Shown: positions 11,621-25,302 of the stretch, piece after piece
Numbering within the stretch: the first letter of the stretch is position 1
Layout of the letters: the number at the start of each line of letters is the position of its first letter
Source of the DNA: Onchocerca lupi
Lineage: Eukaryota; Nematoda; Chromadorea; Rhabditida; Onchocercidae
Assembly (NCBI GenBank): GCA_028564675.1
Contig: JAOVVO010000137.1
Location: 1-64,000 of the forward strand
Direction: 5' to 3'
Length of the DNA: 64,000 nt
Program-made: the position numbers and the translations under genes
The notes under the pieces: model-generated
Told to the model about the DNA's origin: nothing
Seen by the model: only the letters and a program-made list of their open reading frames with translations
Databases searched by the model: none

Positions 11621-13411
11621 AAATAATTCTTTCATTTTAGACGTTTCATCAATAATATTTCGCTAATAATAGATTTATAACAACAGCAATGGAGTATTCA
11701 ATTTCTTAGTTTCATATTATCAAATCCATATGATTTGATAAGTTGTATTTATTTCATTTTTTCTACTGATTGAAAAGCTCACACTGTTCCACATTTCTTA
11801 TTGGAGCAAACAAAAAATTTTTTTTATGGTTTATTTGCCCTTTCTATCAGTCGTTTTATATATCGGATATTACAATTATGAAATAATTGTCGTAAAGGAC
11901 GTTTCTGGATGAGACATCTGTATTCATCACTAAGGTCAGAAGGACTTTCTTGTTACTCGGCAGAATACGTCTTATTTCGCAAGCCAAGCTGTTTGTATAT
12001 TAGTTCCTTAATAAATTGGTGATTGCAGTATTATTATATCGTTCTACTGTATTCATTGCCCCACGTGTCTCCGATAATTACGAAAAATATAAACTACAAT
12101 ATTTGCATAAAAAATGACAATTTGATTTCCTTCATTTTTAGGATAATACTATTTTGAGAGAAAGGGCAAATACAAACATAAAACAAATTTTTTGTACCCT
12201 CTAATAAAAAAATATAGTATTGTCCTAAAAAATAGCATCATCTTTTAGGATAATGCTATCTTTTTTTTCAAGATAACTATAATACTACTGCTATTTGTTA
12301 GTGAAACTTTATCTATAAGTTACTCACATACTCACAGACTTACTCACATTTTACTTCTTTTCCAGATATTTTTGTACTGTTTCTATTACTTTCAATCCAG
12401 GAGATCATATTCGTGTTGATTATGATATTTTTTTTAGATAGGTAGGAGATAGGCATTATCTACTCATCAGTAGAGTACTAAATATTGTTTTCCATTTTTC
12501 TCTTATTTTACATAAGAGAAAAATGATTTTTTTTTTCTTCCCTGCATATATTTTCCCTCGAATAACATAACTATTTATAGGAATTCATTATTTCCATTAC
12601 TTATTTCTTACACTACTTATTTGTTTCTACATTCTTACAGATCATTATCTATTACAAAGTGCTTTTCAATAGCGATTCTTATTTTTTCATATATTGCACT
12701 TCTGAATTTTTCCACTAACATCTTTGCACTAGCCGAATAATAAATATCTTCCAAGTTATATTAAAATTCCGCTTTGCAAATTCTTAAAATGATAATTTGT
12801 CAGTTTGAAAGTCCAACAAATAAAATGCCTGATATTCAGTAGTGATGTAGTTCTATAAAGAGGGGTTGCAAGTCTAACGGGTGCGCCTTATATATTATGC
12901 CTACATATCAACAATAATTACTGGGGCATTGTTATGATACTTAGACTTTTAAAGGAAGTGTAGCACAAGACTTTACTATTTAATTAACTGCTATGTACGT
13001 CTGATGACAGAATCGTCCTTGCTGCTGGATAGTTGGAAAATAATGCTTAAGTAGAAAAATTTGTCGAAAATAACTTATATATAATTACTGATTGAATATG
13101 TAGAAGATAGATTTGAATCCGAATAGGAATCACTTTACATATTTAAGCTTATTTTTTCTTACTACAGATATTTTTTTTAATTAGGCTTCTCTGTCGCTAA
13201 AAATGCAAGTTTTGTCAAATTTTATTACAACAGTTGATGCTAGTATGACAAATGCATCATAAATTCATAGAAGTTGATTTCAGTGAATGACTTGATTTTG
13301 TCAATGGAAATCACAGTAGATCGAAAGACTTCAGATCCTCTCTACCTGATCTCTACAAAAGGATCATCTCCACGATGTTCCCATAAACAATGTTTGAAAC
13401 GTGATATCATC
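11621..13411. other. convergent intergenic spacer with small palindromes
   Basis: Lies between the 3' ends of the copper transporter (+) and VPS41 (-). No coding signal was recognised. It has a 14-bp-stem hairpin at 12493-12525 and diverged inverted motifs around 12137-12275 (ggataatactatttt against a mirrored agtattgtccta, repeated once more). Confidence 0.5.
12493..12525. repeat. perfect hairpin, 14-bp stem and 5-nt loop
   Basis: catttttctcttat and ataagagaaaaatg flank tttac. It lies in a convergent intergenic spacer, so a 3'-end structure or a small insertion footprint are both possible. Confidence 0.6.
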
Positions 13412-16400
13412 CTAATGTTTTCCGTATAAATGTAATCCAAAACACAGAGGACACCTGTTACTCTCCGTGGTTGTTCGTTTATCTGAACGAGGGATATGTA
13501 AACAGCGGATATGTACTGAATGTCCACAACCGTAAACAATGATATCCCAAGTTGTATGTCTGCAATCAGCAGACTTTTCGCGTTGTAGCAAAGCTATCCT
13601 GAAAATGAACTGCTAGGAGAGAAGAAACTGATGAAATTTCCAATCTCGTACTAATTTCAAAATGGACAAATGGTTCGACCTGCATACGACGCAATATTGA
13701 TCCAAATCGATAAAAATCGAACGTTTACGATTTGATAAATATTTTGCGAAAAGTTGATTACTATCGGCTTCTGTTACTTGCAAAGAACCACACTGCATTT
13801 GTACAAGTAATTCGTAATCACGCAAAATTTTTACCAATAAATTCCGTAAGCCAGGAATATTCATTTGCTTCGGAATCTAAAAACTTGGATTTCATAATTT
13901 TGTACATTCAAAGCATCAACAGCGTGCAGTTTTCCAAAAGACGAAATACTGAAAAATAGAACTGTTTCTGGAAGGGAACAATTTCATAATTCCAAAAATC
14001 CTTTATCAAACATGACTCCTAAAGTTTTAAAATAAGAATTTACAGAATGTAGTCGCTAAAATTGCCAGTCCTCAATGCATGTTCTTACTACTCTAATGCT
14101 AAATGCATCAGAGTTGTATTTTAGATCTTCATTTCTTACACAATATTTTTCGTACAAGAGAAGACTATCTCCGCACAATATCTTTTCTAAAACAAAAAGG
14201 TCAAATTTTAAGGACAAAATTAATTATGATATTACATACCAAATTAAAAGAACAGAAAACTGAATAGTGAAGTGAAAGAAAAAAACCTTTTCAATAATGT
14301 TTAACGGATTAATATATTTCCCGGCAGTATTCAAAAGTTCTGTGATATGATCAGGTCGTTTCATAGCTGCATCGACTAGTGAATTCCATAAATCACAATC
14401 ATCATTTTCACGACAAAAATCAATTGCACTATCAATGCGACCAAGTTTATTTACAAGTAAATCTAAAGCTTTCGTACGATTTCCACTTCTTCCCAGCAAA
14501 TAAACCATCTGTAAATTATATCAAAACTGCTAGAACTTAAGTAATAATAATTACAATTGATTTTATGACACATCTAAGCCTGCTTACTTGGATCTAGTCT
14601 TGACTCGTCACTATCACTATAATATACAAAATTTCTTAAGACAATTTAAAATTAGACCTGAGCAAATGAATTAAAAATCGAATCGCGCAATAATTTAAAG
14701 CATTAAATTAATAACCTCATTAATGTATTGCTTTTTTTCACAGATATCGATAGCTTTCGTTATATCGTACATTGCCGTTTTCCGGAGGAATGGTAAAAGA
14801 AGCCGTGGTTCATTTTCAGCATACAGTCCTATAGCAAAATCGATAAATTCTTCTCCTTCATTCCTCTCGAACAAACTGTTGAGATACGCCATCTGAAATG
14901 TCATTTCTTCCAAAACAACCAACTTCATTTTTTTTTCAACCATTTCAAAAATTACACAGGAAAATAAGAAAATAAAACAAACTTGCAATTTTGGATACAT
15001 TTTAAGCTGGGTTAGAACTGTTTCTGTTGGAAGACTGCCCACATTTTCAATCAGCAATTGCATGGTTAAACTGGCATCGATATCCATCAGTTTTTTCAAA
15101 TCGTTTTTGACCTGTGACATGGAAATCTAACTAATATATCCATATAATTGTGATCCACACTAGCCCTTTATTCTTAATCTTCTATTTCTAATTCCGTCAA
15201 GAAATTTTTCAAGGGAATGAGAAAAATTGCATAACTATTTTCTAAACATTCATTACTTCAAAAAGATTTAAATTTTTTAAAGTAAATTCAAGAAATTTGA
15301 ATGGCTGATACAGAAAGGATAAGAACAGTTGATACAAAGCAAATAAGTAAAGTAAAATTTGGTAGTCACAAAGACAAATGTAATTACCAGATCGAAGAGA
15401 TGATACTTCTCGATGACCTGAAAGACAGTTTTGTCACTTAACATGATGTAAAGCATTAGAGCTTTATCATATTTTCGTTCGTATAGATAAAGGCGAGCTA
15501 AGGAACGATAAATAGCTACAGCATCACTTTGTACCAATGGTTTCATATTTTCATGCATAATTCGTTTCATGGCCATATCCGTTATTGCACCTGAAACACT
15601 ACGAGTTTTAATATGAAGGAAAAATTTTTTTTTTTACTTTTTAATTCTTCAACTGAAACTTCATGCAAACCACATATAGTAGTGAATAAATAGATAAGTA
15701 ATGAGCAATTAAAGCACCAACCTACTCGAAACAAATCTGGATTCCAGATTTTAATCAAGTTATAAAATAAAACTGGATGATTGTGTAATGCAGCAATTAA
15801 TACACATTGGTAACATTCCGGTTCCAGTTGAGGATCCCTTACTGGGAGATATTTTGCCAATTGAAGAACCACGTTATTTTGCTCAAATTCATTTACATAA
15901 TACTCCCAAAGATCTTTTTGACGTCCACAAACCTTAAATATCAAATGATTTCAGTATAAAAATAGCAGAGATACTCATGCGCTACATATTTAAGTAAATG
16001 GAAAAAAAAATGAAATAAAATGATAGATGAAATATAGATGGTAGGAAATTATGTTGTAAATTCGGAATAGAAATATAGGTAAATTCGGAATAGAAATATA
16101 GCTCCCATGATCGGAAATTCTTGCGGACTTATGTAAACAAATTTATAAACAAACCGCTTTAAGATTTGCCGCAGCTTCCGCAAAACGTTTCTGCTCAATA
16201 AGAGAACTCAAATAACGTCTTCCAATGTCAACAGGATCTAAGTGTTCAAGTTCAGCTTTATGCTCATTTGCATAATGCATTGCATCACAAAGTAAATCAT
16301 TCTCCAAATACCATCGTACTCGATCATCGGCCGAACATGGTTGTGCCTTTAATATTTACTGCCGCAGATGTAAATAATTAGTAGAAATAGTAAAATGCCG

Positions 16401-19400
16401 TAGTCAGTATTTATTTTACAATTGTTCCTTATTTCTCTAAAACTATGGAAGAATAAATTACAAATTTACTTCCGCTTAACATATTCGCAAAAGTAAACTC
16501 TAAATGAATAAAGATAAAGATTTTAATGCATTTATGCAGTTTCAATTCTTTTGTGATACTTTCATGGATAATTCTACTCCTAATTACAAGCTACTTTATG
16601 TTCTGGAGCATATATTATAATGGAATGAAATACAATTGCTCTATACTTCTAAATTGTATACTTCCAAATCCAAATTATTTCAATTTTAGATTGGATACTG
16701 GAACTAATAATGATAAAATGTTAGGAAAAATCAGCTGATCGAGTCTTTTGAGCAACATTAGCGAAAATCAGATAATGAATCTCATTAAATTTAGACGAGA
16801 ATTATGAGAAAATTTGAAAAGGAAAATGGCAACCTCAATGAATTCCTGACACCCAAGCAAAAAGAACACATTTTCATGTGGAATAGAAGACATATGAAAT
16901 AAGGTCAGATTGCTTTGATCACAAGTATACATTTCGATCCTATCTTCGGTAGTTAGATTAAATGTGCTTGAATCTTCGGGTTCCAATAATGCTAGTACCA
17001 TCTCACATGCATTTTGTGTAGCCTTGAAAATACTTTTGAAAATGAATCATATGAAGAAATTTAAAATAAAGCTCTAATAAGTAAACTAAATATTTTTTTT
17101 TTCATTTAAAAATGAAGCTTTTTTCTAGAATATGATGTAAAAAGTAAGTGAAGCAATTATTCCTTCCTTCATATTAATTATGGAGTTTTTAGAAAAATGA
17201 AAGAAAAGATCATCCAAACTATAATAATATCACCAATAAATGCTCAAGTAAACAAACTCCTAGCAAGTTGTTTTAAATATTACAAAAAGAAAAAAAAAAT
17301 TACGAAATAAAAAAAAGATGCACATTTTGAAGAGCTGCTTTCTTCATTCCGAAAACTGTTATTTCCTTCCAGGAACAAGATTTATCATCATTAAGAGTGA
17401 ACGAAATATCAGCTATATACATATCAAATTTCCAAGCGTAATGCACTTCCACTCGTTTCAATTCGGTTGATGAAATCGCCTTAATAACGAATTTATAGGA
17501 AAAGCTCACAGTTAAGCTTAATTTAAAATCTGATGAAATTTATAGAAATATACCTGTGAACCGGAAGAACTGATAATTATGCATATAGAAATAGTATCGT
17601 ACCATCCAATTGCCAAAGTTTCGTTATTAATCCAACAATGAGATGGCTGAACCTTGATTCCAAGTGTTGACTGTTTTTCATGTGTGGGTTGAACTAATGC
17701 AATCAGTTGGTTCACATTCCGGAAACAAAGCAAAGTGTTAAACTTATCGAAAAAACATCTCAAATAGTATACTAAATGCATAAGAAAATATCGTTGATGA
17801 CACTGTTATAAAACTATCATCAATAAATTGTTATTAAAAAAGAAAGATAATCAATGCAAAATGATATTTCTTTTTTTCTTGATCGATCAATTATTATTAG
17901 TGACTGAAACATCCAGCTGACATCAAAATGCAAAGATTGTTAGGGAAATGTTACCTGTGAATTACGTGAAATAAGACAAAATCAGAAAACGCCTAATACT
18001 TACTTATCAAATATTCTAGTTCCTGTTTCATTCGTAAAAGCAATGCAACAATTTTGCCAAGAAATTTGCATAATCATTCCATCACAATCCATACCTTCAT
18101 ATAATATCTGAATAGATCAAAAAGTGAAATTATGACTTTGGTTTGCATTATATTACGGAATGGATATTTGTAACATCTTAAGTTATATTTAATAAAAAAT
18201 GAAACATGAAGAGATTGAAAAGAGATATAAGATTTAATTTCGATAAGAGCATGATTTAATCAGTGATATAGCCTGAAGGGTGATAGTTAACGACATATTT
18301 TTAAATATATCCTTACTTAACATTTAATAGCGACACATTGATATAATATCAGAAAAGCCTTATAATCAATGAGATTTAAAGAAAAATAGTCATTAGGAAA
18401 CAGATGAATTAAGGACATGAAGATGGAAGACAAAATAATTCATAAACAAAGATCTAAATATATTTGAAGCATTATGTGCTTTAAAAGTTAAAATTTAAAC
18501 GTCGACCTTTTCTTTGTAATTGCCGAAAAATGTTCGCTGATACAGTACTAAATTCCTTTCTCCAGTTACAAACATATGTCCTGAACCACGCTTCGTAAAA
18601 TCCGGATCTATTGCTACTGATCGAGCAGCTATCTTTAAATCCATAATCTGTAATAACAATGGAATGACTACGATGGTATTAGTAATCCGAATTCTACAAA
18701 AGTTTTAATTTTAAACTTAAATCATTCCACCGTAGACTAGAAGTGCGGATGCAAAAATTAAATAATTCATCTCGATATCACCCCTATGTAATCTAATCAT
18801 TTTGCTCTTTTGTAGTGTGTTGATGTCAATGTCCAAACGCTATCTTTAATTGAAAAGCATTTCATAATGCATTTGTTTAAATCAATTAATTGTAAGAAAA
18901 TATTGAAATAAAATTTCCCAAAAAAAAAGTTTTCTTCATGTGCTATTTTTAAAATAATTTTAACACCTAAAAAAAAAATTTTCTGACTCTTCTAATACTT
19001 TTTATTACCAAAAATGATTTTATAACAGAATTAATCAGAAATTATATTGGAAAATCAGTTATTTAGTATTCAATCCAATTGCAATATAGCACAGGATATG
19101 AATATTTTTTAAGAATGAATTTCTGATCAAACTTATTTGCCCTCATTTGTATATTAGAATTTAAAATAGTCCCAAATAAATAATATTCCAGCTTTTTTCT
19201 GCAAGGCAAAGCTATCGTTTATATTTGAAATAAAAAATATCCTAATATGTTTCAAATATTAGCACTGTATTCACAAAATTAGAAAAATGCAAAACAAAAT
19301 TGTTTAACAAAGCAATATCTGAGCAAGTTCGAACGAAGTAATTCCCGCAACACTGATTCGAGCATCTTGTGAACAACTAACGAAATACGATCCCGTCGGA

Positions 19401-20275
19401 TCAATCGATATTTTTGTAACAGGACATCGGTGATGACGTGCTGTCTAAATACACAAATATAAGATGTTAATTGACTCATTAGTTTCATAAAGTAACAGAC
19501 TGACTAGCAAAAATTTCTTTGCTTCATTTTGAAAATTTTCAAATATCTACAGAAAAAAAAAAGCAATAATTCTTCACATTTCATTTAGTCCCTGCCCTGA
19601 ACCTCGAAATTTGTCTTTAAGAAAGCAAATTTCACAACTTTTTTTATAATATAAAAAAAGATTCCAAATATAAGGACATTTATAATATAATATATTCGCT
19701 TTGTGAGAAAACAAAATGAAGATTTGTCGATAATCCATGTAGCACATTACTTCATCTCATGAGATATGGAAGAAAAGAATCAAAGCTAACATTCTCCGGA
19801 TGTAAACTTCCCAAATGATCAATAATATACACACTTCCGGAACGACTACCCACCGCTGCGAATTTGTCATGTATTGCCATACAAGTTGCCATATCTTTTC
19901 GCAATATCTGGTAATACAATAAGAAAAATTTCATCATCGAAATTTGCAGATTTTTTTTCATGAGCTTTAATCTTATTTAATCTGAACTCTTGCAAATTTT
20001 TGCTTTGCTTGTTGGATAATTTTATTGAAGCCTCCACCAGTTTTATAAGCTACCAATTTTTCCTCAAATCTATCATATTCTGATTTTTTTTTTTCTTCAA
20101 GAAAATCCTAATTTGCAGCAATGCTTACCTCAGGCACATTATTCAAAATCCTAGAATATTTGAATCGTGGCTCCAGCAATGCCTCCTCAGTATCAGATTC
20201 CATCATATCTTGCGCCTCCTCCATCTCCTCTTCACCATTTTGTGTCACATCTGTATCAATTTGTTCTTTTTGCAT
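13412..20275 (-). CDS. vps-41: VPS41, HOPS complex subunit
   Basis: Tethers late endosomes and autophagosomes to lysosomes as a HOPS subunit. Sixteen exons from 20129-20275 down to 13412-13559, about 885-897 residues (human 854). In order: acidic N-terminus (EEEMEEAQDMMESDTEEALLE), WD40-type repeats (CMAIHDKFAAVGSRSGSVYI, KISIDPTGSYFVSCSQDARI, SHCWINNETLAIGW), CHC-type helical repeats (LYERKYDKALMLYIMLSDK, LYAENEPRLLLPFLRK), and a C-terminal RING-H2 (CVVC, CGHSVHIRC, CPLC). Start: ATG at 20275 lies about 35 nt behind an unpaired acceptor, agttctcag. One junction is unresolved: exon 19309-19444 and exon 18507-18647 do not join in phase with simple GT-AG ends. Either a GC donor near 19323 or an earlier acceptor about 20 nt upstream of 18647 would repair it. 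UVRAG lies upstream on the same strand. Confidence 0.94.
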
Positions 20276-22331
20276 ATGATACCAACTTCCACCGAGGATC
20301 AGAAAGGACCAGAAATTCTGAGAACTAAAATTTCTCTGGATATTAGAAATTAATACACGTGATGCCAACTACATCGCATCTCAAAATTAAATTCAAATTT
20401 TCAGTACGGTAAATCAGACGAAAATATGTGACTGTAATCCATGATTTTAAATCTTCGTAAAATTTATAACAGTCCTACGATCAATTTACACAAATTTATA
20501 ACATTTCCTACGATCAATTTATAATTTATAATAATCCTACGATCTTTGATACATTGTTCACTAAGCTACTAAAACTTTAATGCACACTTAATTTGCGACA
20601 CATCTTGGATTAGTGAGCAACAGTTAAATGACAAATTTTTGAATTTTAAATTCAAAAAGCAAATCAAGTCTAATTTCATATATTTAAGAAAAAAGATTAT
20701 AACTTTTGAACAACAATGTTAACTAAAAGAAAACTAACAAGGAGCAATAAAGTTATTATTATTCTAATGAAGAAATATACATACAAATACAAATGCGTAT
20801 GTAATAATGCATGCACAAATACACATATATATATTTATACATTGATGGCAAATATACAGCTGAGCAGCATGATGAAATGCTAGAAAAAAAAAAAGGAATT
20901 TTAATGGAAATAATGAAAAATCAAAAACTGAGCGATAAAGTAGAGAATTATAATTTAAAAGAAAGATTAAGATTGATATATATAACAAGGAAAATAATTC
21001 ATATTTGCCCCAAACAGATATCACTTCATTTGTTAAAAGTTTTTCGAGATTGGATGCAAAATCTCTAGACATAAAAAATCTTAACAAAGAATTATAATCG
21101 TAGGATAATGTAATAATTACTTTCAAGAATTTTATCTATTGCCTAAAGTTGAAACAATAGTTCTTCATAATTATAAAAGCATTTCTAGTTCTAAATGCAC
21201 CACGCTGAAAAAAAATCAGTGTAGGTTCAACTGTCATCATGCGGTAAAATTTTTCGCCCTTAATCGCTAGAGACAGAAATTTTGAACCATAATTGTTCAA
21301 AAAATTAGAAAAATAAAAAACATCGAATTTTACCTAAATAATAATATTTTTAAAATAGTAATAAGGCACAGAAAATTTAGGACTTTTTTGTTAGTGCTGA
21401 TTTTATTCTTTACTCTATATGAAACTTTAATTAAATAATATGTCATCATAATCATTTTGCAATTACTCGGAAATAGATTGATTTCAACTTTTCTTTTTCC
21501 ACAAATTCAAATCGAATTTAAATATTATTAATAGCTCTATCTCAAAAAAGTTGGAAAGAAGGAACAATCAAGTAAAATATTTTAAAACTCGAATAACGAA
21601 ACTAAGATCGACCGACGAAATAAAGTTTTATTAATATAAATTACTCATCTTCTAACAAATTTTATAGCGGTAAAGACCTCGTGGTGCTAATTTAGTAAAA
21701 CTACTAAAGCTTTTAGTGAAGCACTTTATAATTTATAGATTAATAAAACTTTACTTCTAAAATGGCATCACAGCCAGAAACAATTACATTAAGTTTGAGC
21801 TCTTTCGTTTCAAAAACAATAATAAGAATTTTAAAAAACCTGCAGTAACTCAGAACGATATAATTATAGAGAATATTTCAAAAAATTAATATGCCTATCA
21901 TTAGCAAACATGGAGAAAAAAGAAAAAAGTATAGCATTAACAATGTGATTTATCACTTGATGAATGAATATAAATAACACGAATATTACGCACCGGTGCA
22001 GCCTTTTTGGCATTGACTGAAAAAATAAATTTAACAGTAAAATTCCTCAGTGTATCTGAATTCTACTTTCTTGAAAGTACCGTTTTTTTTAAATACTGGT
22101 TAGAGACTTTCATGATATTGTATTATTCACCTGGTAATAATATTAAGAAAATATATTTGCGAATGTTTTTCAGCAAATAAAGAAGCTACTAATGGGTAAT
22201 GATTAACTGTATTAAAAGGTATGAATTCGACAATCAGAACTGCAAGCTGTTTTAAAGAAAATAATATGTGTTCATTTTTAGCCCGTTTATTGAGTATATT
22301 CAACAATTTTAGCTGTAAAACTTACGAAAAA
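20276..22331. other. intergenic spacer between UVRAG and VPS41
   Basis: Presumed VPS41 promoter and UVRAG 3' region. It contains a short tandem repeat at 20457-20545. An acceptor-like site near 22020 opens a roughly 50-codon minus-strand frame of hydrophobic composition that I could not attach to a gene. No other coding signal was seen. Confidence 0.45.
20457..20545. repeat. short tandem repeat, three diverged copies
   Basis: Three units of about 28-32 bp share the core 'atttataa(c/t)a..tcctacgatc', lying about 200 bp upstream of the VPS41 start on the coding-strand side. Confidence 0.6.
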
Positions 22332-25302
22332 TTAACTTGATGTAATGCCATAATTGGTTAGCGTCACAGAAGATATTTTTTTTACTCCATCACTCTCACT
22401 ATCTTCTGGAGTAACCAATGTTAATGAAGTAATAGCAGACGAGTCAAATACTAATGCAGACTTCGTTGAAGTAATACCTGTCTGCCTGCAAATCATTTTT
22501 CTATATGACTTTATAAAAGATGGCATGAAGAAATTTCTGCTGTCTTCTTCAGATTTATCATCAAAATGTTGCAAAGAATGCTCATATATAATGAAAAAAA
22601 TAATTATTGTTTATGCATATTTGGCACCTGCAGAGGCTTAGATGATCCATTTTCGATGGTTTGCTCTCTTGATTAAACTCAATGTTTTGTCTTGCACATT
22701 TATGCAAACTTATATCTACATTTCCATTACTTCTGTAGCTAACTGATGGTCTCTGAGAGACTGAATCCGACGAATTATCATGTCTGAAATGTAAATAGTA
22801 AATAATCGATTATTAAAGCCCTCTAACACTAGAGAGAATAGTCGAGTATTTTGATATTAGTTGCAGCTTCACCTCAGAATTTAACATCAGAGACAAACCT
22901 TATCTCGTTTCTATAAGATCTTAATAAACAACAGCACTGCAATATCAATTACTGCTACTTCAATCCAGATTCTTCTTCAGTCAGTTACATTCATGACATG
23001 CTTGGGAGTTTGAGAATATCCAAACTATTTTTTTAACAAAATTACCGTTCGCTGACAATATGAAACAATAAATCTTGCAAATTCGACAGAGTTTTTCCAA
23101 TTTTTTTTGTGTTTATACCAAACGACCATCGAATCTGTGATATATTTTTATTTAGTAACAACATGCCTTCTTCAAATTTTTCACGATTCCTTGTTATACC
23201 ATACAGAGGATATCTAAATATATGAACTTTTTAATGAACTCTAATGAACCATTTATTTTTAAGCTTCTTTAATTGAAAATAAATTAAAAAATACGTAAAG
23301 GTGGAAAAGTTCTGATTCTCAAATCTGGAGGAAAGCTTAACGACAAATGATCTAAAAATGAGAAGTTTCACGATAAGCATTATTGAGCAATTTAAAAAAT
23401 TAATACAAGTGCCTACGTTTCCTCAAGTACTGGATCTTTTATTGTTGATTTTGAGCCGAAAAAACACATTCCGTATTGATATGGAAAATTATATATCCGA
23501 GACAGTAAAGATAAGACTTGAATAACATATCCTATAGCACCACTTACTTCTATATCAGAATGTCCTGGAAATCATATTATTACAATCATTCGATATCTCA
23601 GCAAATTTATAACAAATAAATTAAAATTGCTATCGTAAATTAAAGATGAAATTAAAGAATTAACTATAATATAAAATCAAAGAATTAACCAAGAAACGAT
23701 AAAGCGTCTGGAAGATGAAGACCAGCAATACAAGCTACTGAATGGCAAGCACATGATGAAGACATCAAACGCGTTTCCGATGATGCATTCAAATTGATAA
23801 CAAAAATATGCATTAGATCGTCAACCATCTTCCTTCGACGCCATGCCAAATGTGAAGCGATCAAGAGCAAATTATCCCTTAAAAAAAGAAAAAAAAATTG
23901 CATGACTTCGCAAAAAGTTTGAAATAACAGACATAAATTATAGGTGATGTAAGCATTTACATCTGCTAATCAAATATTCTTTCTAAGGCTATTAAATAAG
24001 CAACAAATTTTTTCTAGGTGTTATCATGAAATTAATAAAACAGTATTACATAAAATACTTCAGAACCTTTATCTACGGTTTGCACTTCTTTGATGAAAAT
24101 AATTATATAAAGACCATACTTTGCCAAAGAAAGTGCAGTTTTCCGTTTCAGCAAATCTTCTTGAATTTTTATAACTTCGTTTGATCGTTTATTAGTCATC
24201 ATATCTATAAAAGCATACTAACTAAGGATTATTGTAATGTTATGCCAACATAAATAATCAGATGATATTTGTACCCAGTAATTTACATTCCATAAAGTGC
24301 TGATGGCTTGGGGATGATTCTAGTAAAGCTAGACGACCGATCTACGTAACTTTCTGACTGAAAGGAAATGAACTAATGATTAAAAAACGAGAACTCAAAG
24401 TATCAGTTTTTCTAATTTCCAATAAATCTATTTAATTCTTCAGAAGTATTATTCGTTTTTCCGGTACGACTGCCACATGATTACTTCGATTTCCAAAATA
24501 AAACTGATGTTACCGAGATGTGACTAGGAATGAAAACGTGATCTTTCCAACCCAAGTAAATCTACAGTTCTAGTCTACTTTTTTCCCTAATCTTATAAAT
24601 ATTATATAGTACGAATAAACTTATTAAGAATTAGATACCTTTCTGGAATTTTTCGTCATTAAAATGAATCAATTTCATACGACATGTCATTACACGACAT
24701 TTCTGTCTCTCCACATAATCCCGCAATGCTTGCAATTCAACTTGTTCACATTTTACTCGCTCGGCCTTAAGCAAAAATTTAAAGATAGGTATTCCTTATT
24801 TTTTTCTTCATTTTCGACAGAACAAAATTTGAAATCCGAATTTTCCAAAATAAGAAATTCTTACCAATTCACGATATTCTTGCTCATTTGCTAACAATGC
24901 ATCCAATTTTTTCCGTTCAAGCACAGCTTTTTCTTGTGCTTCTTGTAATGCACGACAAACATCGCGCAATCTGCAATAATAAATGCTTCATGCCTCCCAG
25001 TATTTCACTTCAGTTATCACAAGTATAAAAACAAATTTGATCGTTACACATGATAAATATATATTTAAAAAAAAGTATGGCATGGTATGGTAACCTATCA
25101 ATGATTCGTGAAGTATAGAACTTTATATATTAATTTAAATTCGAGTTCCTGCTAAACAAATGAATCAATATTCAATCCAATACCTTTTCCAACTGCTGTA
25201 TGTATAGGATGGAACAAGTTTGTCTTTTGAAATACGCGAAGTTGACGGTTCAGTTACGTTTGCTTCAGCAATCACCTCCACATTTTCGGATGGTCGATTC
25301 AT
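22332..25302 (-). CDS. UVRAG, autophagy and endosome PI3-kinase subunit
   Basis: Subunit of the class III PI3-kinase complex II (VPS34-VPS15-Beclin 1), also reported in other animals to bind class C VPS/HOPS. Exons 25184-25302, 24865-24970, 24639-24765, 24120-24204, 23690-23877, 23417-23564, 23046-23213, 22628-22783, 22332-22485 close exactly to 416 residues. The N-terminal third is coiled coil (ALQEAQEKAVLERKKLDALL, VERQKCRVMTC, IQEDLLKRKTALSLAK). The BARA-like core carries AWRRRKMVDDLMHIF, GAIGYVIQVLSLLSRIYNFP, the hallmark GSKSTIKDPV, and YPLYG followed by GMLLLNKNISQIRW. The tail is Ser-rich and low-complexity. There is no N-terminal C2 domain as in human UVRAG (699 residues), so the worm protein is shorter or an upstream exon was missed. 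A possible alternative last exon lies at 24283-24353. FAM32A lies upstream and VPS41 downstream, all on the minus strand. Confidence 0.88.
24283..24353 (-). other. possible alternative terminal exon in UVRAG
   Basis: In the intron between the third and fourth UVRAG exons, acceptor agtcag opens a frame in phase with exon 3. It reads ESYVDRSSSFTRIIPKPSA, then LYGM, and stops at a TAA (24283-24285). The coiled coil continues perfectly only if this piece is skipped, so it would be a truncating isoform or a chance frame. Confidence 0.3.

Noticed and set aside
20764..21126. Minus-strand 120-codon frame
   Set aside because: Low-complexity hydrophobic translation of AT-rich DNA with a plus-strand rival frame in the same place and no splice signals.
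24283..25302. Splitting UVRAG into two operon genes at the TAA near 24283
   Set aside because: Exon 24639-24765 joins exon 24120-24204 in perfect phase and continues the coiled coil, so one gene explains everything.
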